From contig JAMWFC010000096.1 of NCBI GenBank assembly GCA_027475525.1, positions 186,001 through 250,000 of the forward strand: 64,000 nucleotides of DNA, given 5' to 3'. This DNA comes from Macrolepiota albuminosa. Lineage: Eukaryota; Basidiomycota; Agaricomycetes; Agaricales; Agaricaceae. Below are positions 34,680 through 46,871 of the stretch, one piece after another. How positions within the stretch are numbered: the first letter of the stretch is position 1; each line of letters opens with the position of its first letter. The position numbers were made by a program, and so were the translations under genes. Under the pieces are notes generated by a model that saw nothing but the letters and a program-made list of their open reading frames with translations, did no database searches and was not told the DNA's origin.

Positions 34680-35179
34680 TGTCAGGAGACTCCTCTCTTT
34701 TTTCATTCATTCATTCTTTATTCTCTCTTCATTTATTTCCTTATTTTCTCTGTCATTCTTTTATTTTACTGCTTTTATTCTTTCAACACTATCTATTAGT
34801 AATACTTTCAGACTTTGAGATGCTCTGGTTCTTTAGCTATTATTGAGACAAGTGTAGCCCTTCAACGCCATATATGAGCTGCTTATATAAGCCAGAGTCT
34901 GCCTTTCTGACTTTTCAAGGCCAGAGTTTTTCCACTTTGTTTGTACAGTTATTTATCCAGGCAATTTTCAAGTTTTTAAGGTTTTGTTGTTGTTTTCCAT
35001 GCTTCAGAGGCCTCAGAAGCATCTAACCTGGCATAGTAAATCTTAGACTTATTGAGTTTAGATCTCTCTCTGCCAGATGAGTACTTACTATAATATTCTT
35101 AGTATATACTCTAATATGCTGTGGATCTTTCTTTGCTAGCTGTGTGACTGAGCCATAGCCTCCAGAGATCACCCTTACA
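34680..35179 (+). repeat. Solo LTR (family A)
   Basis: 500 bp from TGTCAGGAGACTCC to GATCACCCTTACA, aligned end to end with LTR 33982-34301 but longer and AT-richer. No clear 5-bp target duplication; no internal region on either side. Confidence 0.75.
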
Positions 35180-37500
35180 TATGTCACAGAATGCCTACAC
35201 ACTAAAACATGACATAAATAGTAGATTACCTGAAAACTCCAGCACTTCTTTGCATTCTGCTGACTCTATGTTTTCTGTATCTGGTTTGTCCCTGAATTCT
35301 TTTTTTGCCACATAGAACATGACCTTTAGTATTGGCCCACATAATCACAACCATAGACAAAAGGCAACAACAAATGCTCAAAGATTGCAAAGGATAGAAA
35401 AAAGAAATCAGTCATAGTACCATAGTATCAGGCCCTATAGAAAGGTCTGCTTCTGTTGTTCTATACGTCAAAAGGTAACTAACTCCATTCAGAGACTAGT
35501 ATTTAGTATGTAGCTTCTTGGAACATTCAAGCAGGCCACAGATTATTACTCAGTCCTCCAGAATTTGCCAAGGATAGTTAACAATTTGGCTAAATTGTCA
35601 GTTATAATATAGAACAAAAGAACCTCACATTTGATGGCAAACAGACTATACAGAGTTGTCTGCTAGCAATTTTGATAAGTGGTACTATCTCTGGACATCA
35701 ATCCTGAAGAAATGAGCTCTTATATGATCAAGTCAACAATTCTCCTTGTTAGATTTTATATAAACATTGTTGACCAATGAGGCCTGAGATAATGGTAAAC
35801 TTAGGGTTTATAAATCTTGGCCATTTTGGAAACAATGCAAGATATGGTGGAACCAATGAGCAATGAACTCAATGTCATCAACTAAAGAGAAGCAAAGGTG
35901 ATTTTTATGTAATTGTTTTCTAGAACAATGCAAATTTGTAACTGGAAATGTAGTCTGCAGTACAAATATGCTATTATCTCATTGCCTCTCAAGCCATTTT
36001 CTTGAAGTGTGATGGACCAATATGCTAAACCCCACAATGACATGCTTTGTTGACTATATCCTCATCATTTAATTCTCTCCACCTCATTTATTTGTAGTTC
36101 TACTAGGAAAACATACTCAATAGCATTTTATGTCTTCTACTCCATCAGATTTCATCCTTATTGGACATCAATAGAGGTATGCATCTTTATTCTCAATGAT
36201 ATGTTCCTCTTGATTTACTATGCCTTCTAAAGTTACACAATAATTACACACATTGTAATTGTTGACATGATGTAATGAGGTTGTTCTATGCATGAGTCAG
36301 TTATAGTATGTCCTCACTCATTATGGGCCAATTGTCTGACCTTGCCAACTGTAGCTAAACATGTTATGTGTTTCTCTTGAATCATCTTGACTGTCAACAA
36401 TCAATTTTGGAAGTGGCTCAATAGCCCATTATTGGACTCTTTTGACTAGAAAGATATTGTACACATTTGAAACATAGGATATATGCTAAATTGTAACATA
36501 CTGTATCAATCAGAAAAAAAACAAAGACTGTGTAGACAGTGACTTACCTTCTGCCTCTTTTACACCCATTTTCTACATGCTCAGCAATTGTGATGTCAAT
36601 GCAGAAGTTGCAAGAGTTCCAAATCTATCTTCAAGAGTTGCCAAAACTTCTTTTGCAATTCCTCTGATAATTCAATTGTGTCCTCCAATTTTTTGCTTTT
36701 ATCCTCTCATTTGTACTCTCAATTTCCTCTAAAAAAGTCTTGACAGCATTCATTACATTTTTGTTGCTTGTTTCCATGTTTTCTCCACATACTCAAAAAT
36801 TCCTTTATTATATTCTATAAGCCCAATTCTTTTCTTTCATAGTTTGTTCATGTACTTCCCTTGTTGTCTCTCTTTTCCCCTGACAACTTGTATTTTCTAT
36901 CCGAGCTTCTCACAAAGACAATCTTAGTCTGGGCTCGGTGTTACTAGTAAAAACAAAAAAAGCTACTCATTGTGTATAGACATTCAAATACATGATAGAG
37001 TCAATTATTCATAGATACACTGTTCTTGATAAAGCACATATCCAAATGAAACTAGACAGTCAAAAGACAACATAACAAGATTTCAAGGCTATAACAAATC
37101 CAAGTACAATTGAATGGAGTCCTACCTCAACCTAGTACTTGTCATAACCAGCACCTTATTTTTGCACCACCCCAAACCCAGACTCTGGACTCCCAGGACT
37201 ATACCAACCCTCTCACAAACCACCATGACCAAGGCTGACCAACTACATCTGACACCCCAGCCATCACATCACACAACCTCTGGCAATCTCTGTCCTTACT
37301 TGTTCAGCTGTCCAATCAACATCAGCACCCAGCATCACCCTCAATCAACCCTGAGGACTGTCTCCATTCACCTGCACAATCTACAGGCCCCAACCAACTC
37401 TTCCAGCACCACACCCCATATCTGTACTATACACTACACAGGACTGACAGCACAGGACACTGCTCTAGACCTCATCTGGTGGGCCCAGAACTTAATCATT
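35180..37500. other. AT-rich, mostly no recognised gene
   Basis: No long frames. Two minus-strand stretches read like exons: about 35,235-35,320 (a charged MFYVAKKEFRDKPDTENIE-like product with a GT donor after it) and about 36,560-36,800 (a Lys/Glu/Asn-rich coiled-coil-like product, NKNVMNAVKTFLEEIEST). Both have stops nearby, and I could not assign a family. A Pro/Thr/His-rich plus frame 37,114-37,512 is of low complexity and probably not a gene. Confidence 0.35.
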
Positions 37501-37948
37501 GTATGTATTTAACTCATAGTTAGTTACTTATTACAGTAATCTTGATATTGCCATGGCTTCTGCCTTGATACTCATCTGTCTATCTTGTTTAACCTGCTCA
37601 ATCTATTTTCTTTCCTTCAAAAAGTCTCCCAGTTGACTAAGTTTTATTTCAATCTTCCCTTCCATCTCCCAGTCTCAGTCTCAGTATTCCTTCCCAAGTT
37701 CCTCCTCATTGTCTCTCTGCCCTTCCCAGATCTGCATCTCTTAGTCACCTCTTTGGACTTAGCCCAGAATCCTGCCTACTTATTCCTTTGAACTCTGGTG
37801 CCCCACACACACCCTAGAGAACCCCCACACCTTACCCAGAACTCTAGAGCTTGCTTGCCACAGGCTTGGAGACACCCTGTAGACTTTGAGTCTGCTTAAT
37901 AAGGACCTGCTTGCAATTGGAAGCCCACATCATTAGTGGAACCTGACA
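37500..37948 (-). repeat. Diverged LTR of the 8.5-kb gypsy family
   Basis: Aligns in reverse orientation with LTR 39860-40509: both share CAGTA(A/G)TCTTGATATTGC, CTCAATCTAT, GACTTAGCCC..ATCCTGC, GTAGACTTTGAGTCTGC and end GGAACCTGACA. The outer ~200 bp could not be aligned with confidence. Diverged solo or truncated copy. Confidence 0.7.
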
Positions 37949-37984
37949 GTATTCACCTTACCAGGAACATGTATTCCCCTACTG

Positions 37985-38080
37985 TAACCATGAGTTACGA
38001 GCTAGAACTATCTTGTGTGTATCACACAGTGCTGAATCAGACCGCAGTATCGGATTGACTAGAACTAGAGTGAATCCAAG
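37985..38080 (-). repeat. Inverted, diverged YR-retroelement end
   Basis: In reverse complement it shares AGTC..CC..TGGTCTGATTCAG-like sequence and flanking TAGTTCTAGCTCGTAAC with the ends at 34,302 and 58,060. Weaker match than those two. Confidence 0.45.
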
Positions 38081-38594
38081 ATGTTATCTTACATAATACT
38101 CTATTGAATGCTTATAGCATTGTTGACGCTAGTAACAAGTGTGACTCTGTTACATACCCCCCAATGAGACCAAATACTCGGTCTTAGAAAGAGAGTAGAA
38201 GTGAAATGGGGAATGCATGATAGTGCAAACAGTAGGATAATACATGCTTTGCATTGCTGCAAAATGTTAGCGTCATGTGCAACGTAGTTGTGTTGTCTGA
38301 ACACAAAAGATTGCAGTCTCTTATTAGACAGGTGCACATATGACGCCAGCAGCCAAAAAGTATGAATATTTGAGATAAAACAAAATTATGTGATCCCTTC
38401 TCTGGGTCTGCTGTATATACACGCTACACTGGAGTGCATGTCAGCTTGAACATCTCAAGTGGATTACTCAGAGTTACCTACACAACAAAAATATGGGTCT
38501 AGGACCTGTTTGACAATGCTCCCACAACCGCACCTGTCTTAGTCACCATTGACTCCTTCTCCAGTGCAACGTTAATCGTGGGAGGGGGAGGCAG

Positions 38595-39854
38595 CTATTC
38601 TGTCCTTGGTGGGGTTATAGGCCCCTTGACTGCAGGCATGTCTATCACCATAGACCCAGTTAGTGTGACGTTAATCACTGAAGCAATGGTGGGTAGCATA
38701 CCATGCACTGCTGTGTGTTTTAGGAGATTGACCCGATTCAGATCCATGCTAATGAGATAATAGAGGCCATTGGCCTCAGGGTTCTCAGGAAGACGACTTT
38801 CTTTGTCATGCTTGAACATCAGACAGTAGTGATTGTCTTTGGTCATCTCCCACCATCCATCCCATTGTGGAATTGCAGGAGGGGTGGTGTATTTGTTCAA
38901 GCACTCCATGCACTCGTTGTCAATCTGTTTGAAGATGTTCATAGACATTGTGGGGGCATGGAACTGCTGTTCCAGGAAGACCACTTCATATGTATACGTG
39001 TGGTCCACCTAGTTGGGCGGTATCTGGTTGTGTAACAAGACGTGTAACGTGTTGTCATTGGAGAAGTTCTGTGCAAAGTCATTGGGCACATGAACTGGGT
39101 GAAGTTCCAGCTGGGGCCCTCTCTGGGGCTCAAACAGCTGGTCCAGGAACATGGTATTATACAAGGCAATTGCCTCACAGTAAAGACCCAGGCAGGCCAT
39201 GATGAGGATCATGCACCACACCATCACAGGTTTGGCTGCGCTGTTAGCACAAAGAGTTCAACATAATGCAAACCAGAAGAGGCTTTGCCAGTGCATGCAG
39301 TATGCATGATCAACCACGATGCCCTGATAGGTGTTCTCCAGCCCAGGACAACCAAAGACCAGCACATACTGCGCCAGCTGTTCCAGGTCGAATAACATGG
39401 CTGGGTCTTGAGCGCACATTACATGCAGCGTGGTGGTACCATCTTCTTTCATGTGCAGATAGTGCCCCTGAATGTGTCAGCGCTTAACGAGTGCTAGGTC
39501 ATCAGCCCCATGAATTGGGCTGATGAGGTTCTGGTAGTGAGGGTCCTCCATCAGGAGCCTCATTGTTCAGTTGTGCAGAGACTTGTCTGTTTGCTTAGTG
39601 AACATCTGGAGCTCTGTAATGAGAAGGTACATGGTAATTCTGTCACATCGAGGGGTGTGTGGGTTCAAATAGTATTTAAAGAGCTGGTCAAGCTCTAATG
39701 GACTGCAAGGGAGGCCACAAGGGGAAAACTTGTAGATGACACTGGCCGGTAGGCCAGCATGGCGCCCAGAAAAGAACTCATAAGCCACTGCCCAATTGGT
39801 GTCGGCGCCCAACAGCACAGCATTTGAATGATACAAATAGTACATGCAATGGCT
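38595..39854 (-). pseudogene. Unknown multidomain-like protein, C-terminal half
   Basis: One minus-strand reading with several stops gives a continuous, complex product: NAVLLGADTNWAVAYEFFSG, LDQLFKYYLNPHTPR, EDGTTTLHVM, LFDLEQLAQYVLVFGCPG, LELHPVHVPNDF, YTYEVVFLEQQFHAP, WWEMTKDNHYCLMF and LPENPEANGLYYLISMDLNR, ending PITPPRTE. Coding-like sequence continues past the stop to about 38,400. Cys, His and stops often stand where Arg would be reached by one C-to-T change, so it is a decayed copy. The gypsy element at 39,860 interrupts it; the N-terminal half is at 48,365-49,507. I do not recognise the family; placement among elements suggests it is element-associated. Confidence 0.5.
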
Positions 39855-39859
39855 GAGTG
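39855..39859. repeat. TSD GAGTG, left copy
   Basis: GAGTG directly before LTR 39860-40509, identical to 48365-48369 after the other LTR. Confidence 0.85.
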
Positions 39860-40509
39860 TGTCAGGTTCCGCTGATGACAGGGGCCTCTGGAGGCAAGCG
39901 GGTCCATACTAGGCAGACTCAAAGTCTACAAAGAGTCTCTGGGTAACAGAGGATGAGTTCTGGAGCTTGGGTGGGGCGCAAGGGTGCTACAGAGCACCGG
40001 AGTTTGTGGGGAGGGGTGGAGCAGGATCCCGGGCTAAGTCCGGAATGCAGAGATGGAAAGAGGCAGAGCCTGTGAGGGCAAAGGATAATGGGGGATGATC
40101 AGAGGAAGAGACTAAGACTGGGAGACTGAGTTGAGATTGAAGTGAGACTTTTAGAAGACCAGGAGACTTGAGAAAATAAGAAGATAGATTGAGTAGATAG
40201 TATGAAGTAGACAAGAGAGTATAAAGACGTGTGCTTTTGCAATATCAAGACTACTGTAACGAGTTGTGGACTACCAGCTATATACCTGTGTTGGTTAAGG
40301 TCCAGGGTGTCCAGGTGGGTTCCGGACTGGACACCACGTGGTCGGTCCTGTGTGCTGTATTGTCCAGGTGCAAGTCCTGTGCAGCATATTGTCTGGGTGC
40401 AGGTGTGGCGCTGGGAGGACTAGGTTGGGGCCCAACAGGGACCAGTCAGGGCCTGCAGGGTGTTGGGATTCTCATGGGTGGCGTTAGCGCAATAGGACAG
40501 GTTGTGACA
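39860..40509 (-). repeat. 3' LTR of the 8.5-kb gypsy element
   Basis: 650 bp, ends TGTCAGG and GTGACA in plus sense, clearly similar over its whole length to 47733-48364 with many substitutions and a ~20-bp length difference near 40,155-40,185. Confidence 0.92.
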
Positions 40510-40655
40510 TCACCCCCCTCTAGGCGCTGAGACCCCTTGAAGTGGTGGTGGCTATCCGGTGTCAGCATGGGATTTGAAGTCAGGGTTCAAAGCATGATGC
40601 CATCAGCTAAGGTTGTTAAAAGAAAAAAATTTTCTGACCTTATTTCCCATTTGAC

Positions 40656-42181
40656 ATGTCACACCACACTATGCCCCTTCAAACTCAAACTCCCCCCCTG
40701 CCAGGGATGATTCACTGGTGTCTTGGCAGGACTACTATGGGCGTCAGGCAGAGTATGATTGGCAGCGCATCAAAGAGCTTGTTTATGAGTATCTGTTTCC
40801 GTTCCTGGTTTCACAGTGTCCGACCTCTTCTACAGGGTCCAGGATGCCTCCTCTGGCCCTGGCCAGGCCTTTCCTTGTTTCTGCGTCCAGGTCTGCTCCC
40901 CCTCCTGTGGCTGGGCCATCTTCTCCTTCAGGGCCTCCCCCAGAGCAGGTTGTGCTATCCCTCTCCCGTCCTCCTGTTTCATTGTTGCGTCAGGAGTGTC
41001 CTTCCCTCAGTGTGGGCCAGGTGTGGCCTGTCCCTGTCTCTCAGCGCATCCCAGGCTCAGGTGACGCTAGAGCAGTTTCTGGTGGCCCACGGGCGCTACT
41101 GGGGTCTCCTGGCACGGTCTTGGTGTGAGGCTGCAGGTCCAGTAAGATTTCTCCTGGCTGAGATGGAGCTCCACTGACATTGATTAGTGTGTGATGTGCG
41201 CCTGCTGGAGAGTGTTGTGCAACTTCAAGAAGCTGGTGGCAGGGGCTCATCGGGATATGTTGATGTGCGTGCAGTGCCATCTCCAGCACGAGTGTTGTTC
41301 GGTGGGGTTGGCATGGAGGGTGAGCTGCATGGCTCAGGAGCAGGGATGGAGCAAGGAGTGGGTGATGGGGCAGTTGAGGGAGGGTCAGGGGACCCAGATA
41401 AGGGTGGGTCAGAGGGAGAGAGGGTGCAGATTTGGCGACATGCCCACGCCAATCACCCCACCATGGTGCGGTCATCTGACAGAGAAGATGACGATGACAA
41501 GAAGCCATCTGCACCCCAGAAGAACAAGGGAAAACAGTGGGCCTCCCCTGAGGAGTCTGATGAAGACCAACAGCCCCCCCTTTGCTGTGCTAGGACATCC
41601 CCTGGGCCCCCAGTTGCCGGTCCCTCAGGGATTTGCGCATCTTTGCTGGGGCCAAGTTGTTCCTTGCCCATGCCCAAGGCTGGAGTTGTGTTTACTTACG
41701 CAAAGTTGCAGCAGGAGAGGAGGTCGCAGGAGGACTTGCAGGTTGAGAGGAAGATGGAGAGGCAGGCCTGGGAGGCTCTGGAGGGGGAGGTGGCAGGTCT
41801 GCGGGCTTGGCTGGAACAGGGAGATAGGCAAGCACCAGTCCCCAGGGCACAGGAGGCAGGAGTGGCCAAGTTGTAGGAGTTGCTTGGTCAGGTGGAGGGG
41901 GCCCAGGCAAGCCTGGTCCAGTGGCGAGGTTGTTTGGTCAGGAGTGTGGCCACTGCCTGGGGGGAGGTGATGCGTAAGTGGTTGCTTTCTCTCCCCTGCC
42001 TCAGACTGGGCACAGGAGCACTGTCTTTTGCTAGATGGCGGTGCCTCAGCTCATGCTTCCATCTCTCAGAGGCTGTCTTTGGTGCCTGGTCTGATCTCTG
42101 GTGAAGTCACCCAGAGCGTCAGTCACTTGGGGCGCTTGCTGGCAGCTCACCAGAGACAGAACCTCATAGTTCCCGAGACCT
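40656..42181 (+). CDS. Antisense accessory open frame inside the gypsy element
   Basis: Plus-strand coding-like stretch with a few frame changes. An early piece has DYYGRQAEYDWQRIKELVYE. The middle is acidic and Lys-rich (SDREDDDDKKPSAPQKNKGK). A Cys/Pro-rich stretch follows, then a coiled coil (LQQERRSQEDLQVERKMERQ, AWEALEGEVAGLRAWLEQ). The end, EHCLLLDGGASAHASISQRL then LGRLLAAHQRQNLIVPET, stops at 42179-42181. It is opposite in strand to the host element and takes the place of the integrase core, while the polypurine tract and 3' LTR are kept. No family recognised; the composition is that of an element-associated accessory protein. Could be a captured or nested element gene. Confidence 0.5.
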
Positions 42182-42189
42182 AGGTGGAG

Positions 42190-45100
42190 GTAGCAGTGGA
42201 TGCCAATGGGCAGGGGCTTGAGTAATCTGTAGGGCTTGTGGCAGGGAACTTTGGCCTGGAGGCATGGTTTGCAGGCTTGGATGTACTGGGTGACATCCTT
42301 CTTCATTCCTGGCCAAAAGTAAGTGTGGAAGATGAGCTGGAGAGTCTTACGTATCCTTGGGTGTCCCTGGAGCTTGTGATCGTAGTGCTGTCAGAGGATG
42401 TCAAGATGGATGTTCTTGTGATCTGGGGCATAGATGCGGCCATTGTGGAGGAGCAGCTTGCTGTTGGGAAAAAGGGTGAAGGAGGGGTTGTGAGGGGGTT
42501 TGTCGGGGGAGGGGCTCCAGGGCTTGTGCCGGGTGAAGTAGTCATCTTGGAGCAAGTCCCAGATCTGCTTCAGGATTCCTTCCTCGCTCAAGATTAGTAC
42601 CACATTCAAATGTTTGGGAGGGAGTACCACCCAATGGTTGAAGGCATTTTGCTCCACCTCGAAGGACTTCTTGGGATAGATTTCTGGATGTCAGGTGAGG
42701 GTGTTGGGTTTGGCTCCGAGTCGTCCCAGATGATAGTAGATGGTGAAGTCATACTCTGAGAGAACTTTGGACCACCGGGCCTGTCATTGGCTGAGAAGTT
42801 TGGTGGTTGTGAATTACTGGAGGTTGTTGTGGTCCAAGTATACTTGAATCTGGTGGGGGGTACCTTCGAGGTAGGCCTGCTATTGCTTGAAGGCCTCGAC
42901 GATTGCGAGGAGTTCCTTGTCATAGATGTTGTAATTGAGCTCAGCCAGAATCATTGATCAGGTGTAGAAGGCCATGGGTCAGAGTTCCTGGTTGCCCAGC
43001 CCCATTTGCAAGAGGATACTAGCAATGGTGTAGTTGGAGGCATCACACTCCAGAACAACTGGAAGGGCGGGGTCGTAGTGCCAGAGGATTGGAGCTGAAG
43101 TGAAAGCTTCCTCGAGTAAGGTGAACATGCTTTGGCACTTACTGTCCCACCCCCAGGGGGTGTCTTTCCAAGTCAACCAGTTAAGAGACTTGGTGATACC
43201 GGAGTAGTTGTCGATGAACCGTCAGTAGAAGTTGGAGGTCAATCTTTAAGTAGACCTTGGCTTTGCAGAGGTGGTCGACCAGATCTCCGATGAGGGGGAG
43301 GGGGTATCGGTTCTTCTTGGTGATCTTGTTCAACCTCCGGTAGTCGACACATAGTCACAGGGATCTGTCTTTTTTTTTGGCAAAGATGTCAGGTTCTGCT
43401 GAGTCAGGGGCTTTCTGGGAAAGCAACTCTCTTACAATGCGGACTTGATCTATGGGTACTTGGGTGTCTGAAACTCCAGAGCTAGGACTCCGGGGTTCAA
43501 GACGTAGGCAGGGGTAATCCCGAGAGAGGGGACTAGGCCGGGGGTTTTGGGTTGTGAGTAGCTGAGGGTTGGGTGGGGGTTGAGTCATGAACTGGAGGTT
43601 CTAAGACGAGACCAAGTTAGTAAGTTAAAAGTCGCGAAGTACATACCAAACTTGGAGCATGCGGTTATTCAAGCATGCCAGTCAAAGCATACCAGTCAGT
43701 GCGTACCAATCAAGCAAAGGGCACACAACAATCAAAGTTAATATCAAGACTAGCGAATACAACGGAGTGCTACACTATAAGTACTATGGGGCTGGCCTGG
43801 GTTCCTGGGGTTCCAGGAGCATTGAGTAGCAGAAGGGGGACTGTATACCGGGATCACATGTGTGGGACGCACGATCAATTGGCGCAGAGTGGGCCATGAT
43901 GCGTGATGCGTGATGGCCCGGAAGCAGTTGCCATGATCTGATCATGATCGGGAGTTGATGGTGGCTGATCCTGGATCCGTGATGCGTGGTTGCCAGGATG
44001 CCAGGTGATGGTGGTCCTTGATGTGCATGATGGCAGTGTTGGTAGCTGTGATGGCGGGGCGCGTTCTGTGGGGTCGGAGGGAGGGTCCCGGATGGGGTTC
44101 CAGAGGTGTCTCAGGGTAGATCCGGAGGGGAGGGGTCGTGACAGAAGAGGACTGGTGCTCCGGTGGCAGAGATTGAAGCGTGGATAAACCCTTTTCCCAG
44201 CATGTTGTTGAGGTAATCCCTGAGTGCATGGAGCTCAACCTTGAACATGTTGTAGTTGCTGAGTAGGGGCTTTGCGCTGTCCTCGAAGTTGATCTTGTGG
44301 TCATATGACCAATGTGGGGGGAGGTCCTTAGCGCTACCTTTGGAGAAGAAATCAGCAAACTCATGATACTCAGGGGGAACAACTTCGGTGAGGAGTTGGT
44401 CTTTGGTCTTAGCGTCAGGGCCAGTGCTTTTGGCCTGGAGGTGTTCCTTGAATAGCATCGGGAATACCTGGAGCTGGTAGGCCAGGATGCTGTCCTGGAG
44501 AATCTGTTTGAAGGGGGTACAGCCAATGATCTTGATATCCGGGATTCTGGATGAGTCAGGAGGGTCATTGGGTTTGGAGTTGGGCTTGGGGGGTCGGTGG
44601 TTCCAGGTGGAGTAGTGAGGCCTCTTGTAACAATTTTGAGGGATGTTAAGGGGGAACTTGATGGGTTCCTTCTGGGATGTCCGGGGTCTGTGGGTAGAGG
44701 TGGATGGTGGCAGCAAAGTGGGCCCCGGAGTTAGGAAAGGTCATAGTGAGATCCTTTCAGCAGATGTCGGAGTTCACCTCTCAGAGCCAAGGGAGGCCTA
44801 GGACAATGGGGGTCATTCCAGGAAGTTGCGTGACCATCGTTGTAAAGAGTTATAGTAGTGGAGTGTCCCTTTGTGATAGGTCTAGATGTGGTGTTGTTTC
44901 TGTTGAACAGTCGGAGCTTAAGAGGCTTGTTGAGCTGAGTGTGGGAAAGGGCAAAGTGGTTGCTGATGAACATCTCAGTGGCCCCACTGTCAATGAGGGT
45001 GGAGAGACACTTGGTGGCAGCACCGAGGCACACATGGATCACAAAGGAGTGGGTGGTCCAGGAGCGGAGGCCGGGGGGCTCCTCTTGGGGATACTAGGAG

Positions 45101-45560
45101 CCTTCCGGATCTGCTGGAGGGGTGGAGACTCCAAGAAGATTGTCTCTTGGGTTGCGTCGTGGTCGAGGGCAACCGTGAGGGTCCTCCAGTTGATTCAGGG
45201 GTTTATGGCACGCAGCCATGGGAGTCTAAGGATGACAGGAGCAGCACTGTGGAGCTTGGTGACCAGGAGCCAGAGTGTCTGACAATGGCTGGAGATGAAG
45301 GTCACGGGCATTTGCATGAAGTGGGTGATGTCACCGGCTGAAGAAGAGTTGCCATTGAAGAGCCGGAGATGGATGGGGATAGGGAGCCTTTGAGGGGGCT
45401 GGGGGGCAAGGGCCACCCAGGCTTTGTCGACAAAGTTGTTGGTGGCACCGCTGTCAACAAGAGTGTTGAGAGGCTCTGGGGAGGAGGCGAGGGTAGTACA
45501 AAGGAGAAGGAACTGTGGCGAGTGTGAAGGGAGGTGGGTCAGGAGGGTGTTCAAGGATTG
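42190..45560 (-). pseudogene. Gypsy pol: two proteases, RT remnant, RNase H, integrase zinc end
   Basis: Minus strand, from the 5' side. Retropepsin 1 has LVDSGATNNF (ORF 45554-45195) and ends with a VILRLPWLR block. Retropepsin 2 has LIDSGATEMF (ORF 45042-44731) and ends IVLGLPWL. RT start FVEADFFSK-like region and GFIHASISATGAPVLF, interrupted by a solo LTR, then [18 protein letters not shown] and [10 protein letters not shown] up to LKIDL. Directly after that the RT core including the catalytic YxDD is missing (junction near 43,238). [10 protein letters not shown] leads into RNase H (VVLECDASNYTIASILLQMG). The integrase HHCC region (MKKDVTQYIQACKPCLQAK) ends at PLPI near 42,195, and no DDE core follows. 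Dead polyprotein with many TGA/TAG codons. Confidence 0.85.
43387..44143 (-). repeat. Solo LTR nested in the RT region
   Basis: 757 bp starting TGTCAGGTTCTGCTGA and ending GGTCGTGACA, flanked by AAAGA (43382-43386) and GAAGA (44144-44148), a 5-bp duplication with one transition. Skipping it joins APVLF to AKKKDRSL in one frame, exactly the RT motif expected. Its ends resemble those of the host element's LTR, but the interior does not, so it is another family. Confidence 0.8.
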
Positions 45561-46866
45561 TTGAGCTGTGGCACAAATGTGGGAAACTGGAGCAGAGAAG
45601 ACATCAGAGTCTGATCCATGATTCAGAATGTCTTCTGTTTCTAAATTGCTGGATTGTTTTCTGTGAATTGGAAGTCACAGTCTTCTCTGTTGATGGTCCA
45701 GACAGCCCAACCCATGGTTTGGCGTTTTGGACAGCTGCTGATGAAATGTCCAAGTTCTCCACAGAGGAGGCAGGTGCCCTTCTGGCATTGCTGCTCCTGA
45801 ACTTCTTTGGAAACATCGATCCAGGGGCAGTCAGGATTTCTGACTTGGTTTGCATGGAGAGCTTCCTCTTCATTGTCTTTGGGGTGCTTGCTGGTTGGAG
45901 CATCGAGGTTGTCAGGGTCTCCAGAGAGGGGGTCAGGGATGTTGTTGATGTCAGCTGCGTTGAGGGCGGCTGGTGGTCATGGTGCTGGGACATGGGATGG
46001 CCCGGGGGGTCCTTATCCTGGAATAGGACATGGAGCGGGGCCTTGCGGTACCTGGTTAGGGGCTCCAGGGTGGTTAGCTTTTCAAGAGGGTCCTCCTGGA
46101 GGGGTACACTGGGCCCAAGAGCCGGAGTACTCGTTGCAATCTTCCCAGTACCTCTGATTGATCTGGGTCACCAGTGCCTTGTAGCCATTGTACATTGCCT
46201 GTTTGGGTGCGAGGCGGAGGACGTCCTTGATTTGCTGAGGGAGTGCTCACCAGAGTGTTGTAGTTCCAGCCCATTTTGTAGGCTTCTTTTTCAAATTGGA
46301 CGATGAAGGTAGCAAAGCACTCTTTGGACCTCATTCAGAGATTGAAGAGGTTTTTCTCAGCTTCCACAACAGTGTCAAAGATGCTGAAGTGGCCAGAGAA
46401 TTCTTGCACAAAGGCCACCCACTGGGACAGTACGGGATTGTTGGGCTCAAACCGGAGGAGGGCCGTGTAGTGGTCGAAGGCCAGTCCCTGCAGGTATGAG
46501 GCAGCAAATGTGACGTGGAATGCTTTGAACTGAAATGTGATGGGCTTGGCTTGGATGTCCTGTGGGTTCTGATGGCGTGGAGGAGGGGCGGTGTGGTAGT
46601 AGTAATAGTAGTGGTTCCCTCCTCTCTGTTGAGGTGGGAAGGCACCTGCAGCGGCGCTCCATCCTCCGGGAGGTCCTCTGTGGGGTGGGCCTCCTCTGGG
46701 AGGCTATCTATAACCTCCTGGCAGGGGTCTGGGGGCCCATTGAGGGTTGGGGGGCTTCCGTAGGGGCGGTGGGGGGCCACTGGGTCTGAGGAGGTGGACA
46801 GGGGGAGGAGGAGGTGGTGGTGGTGAGTGGAGGTGAGGGGGGTCCTTGTCCAGAGCATTGAGGAGG

Positions 46867-46871
46867 TTGAC
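46867..46871. repeat. TSD TTGAC, left copy
   Basis: TTGAC beside solo LTR 46872-47367; identical to 47368-47372. Confidence 0.85.

Noticed and set aside
37114..37512. 132-codon Pro/Thr/His-rich plus frame
   Set aside because: Low complexity, overlapping a diverged LTR region; open in other registers as well.
40229..40530. Plus ORFs starting at 40,229 and the near-identical ones at 48,083
   Set aside because: Both lie inside the paired LTRs of the gypsy element and are repeated for that reason, not as a gene family.
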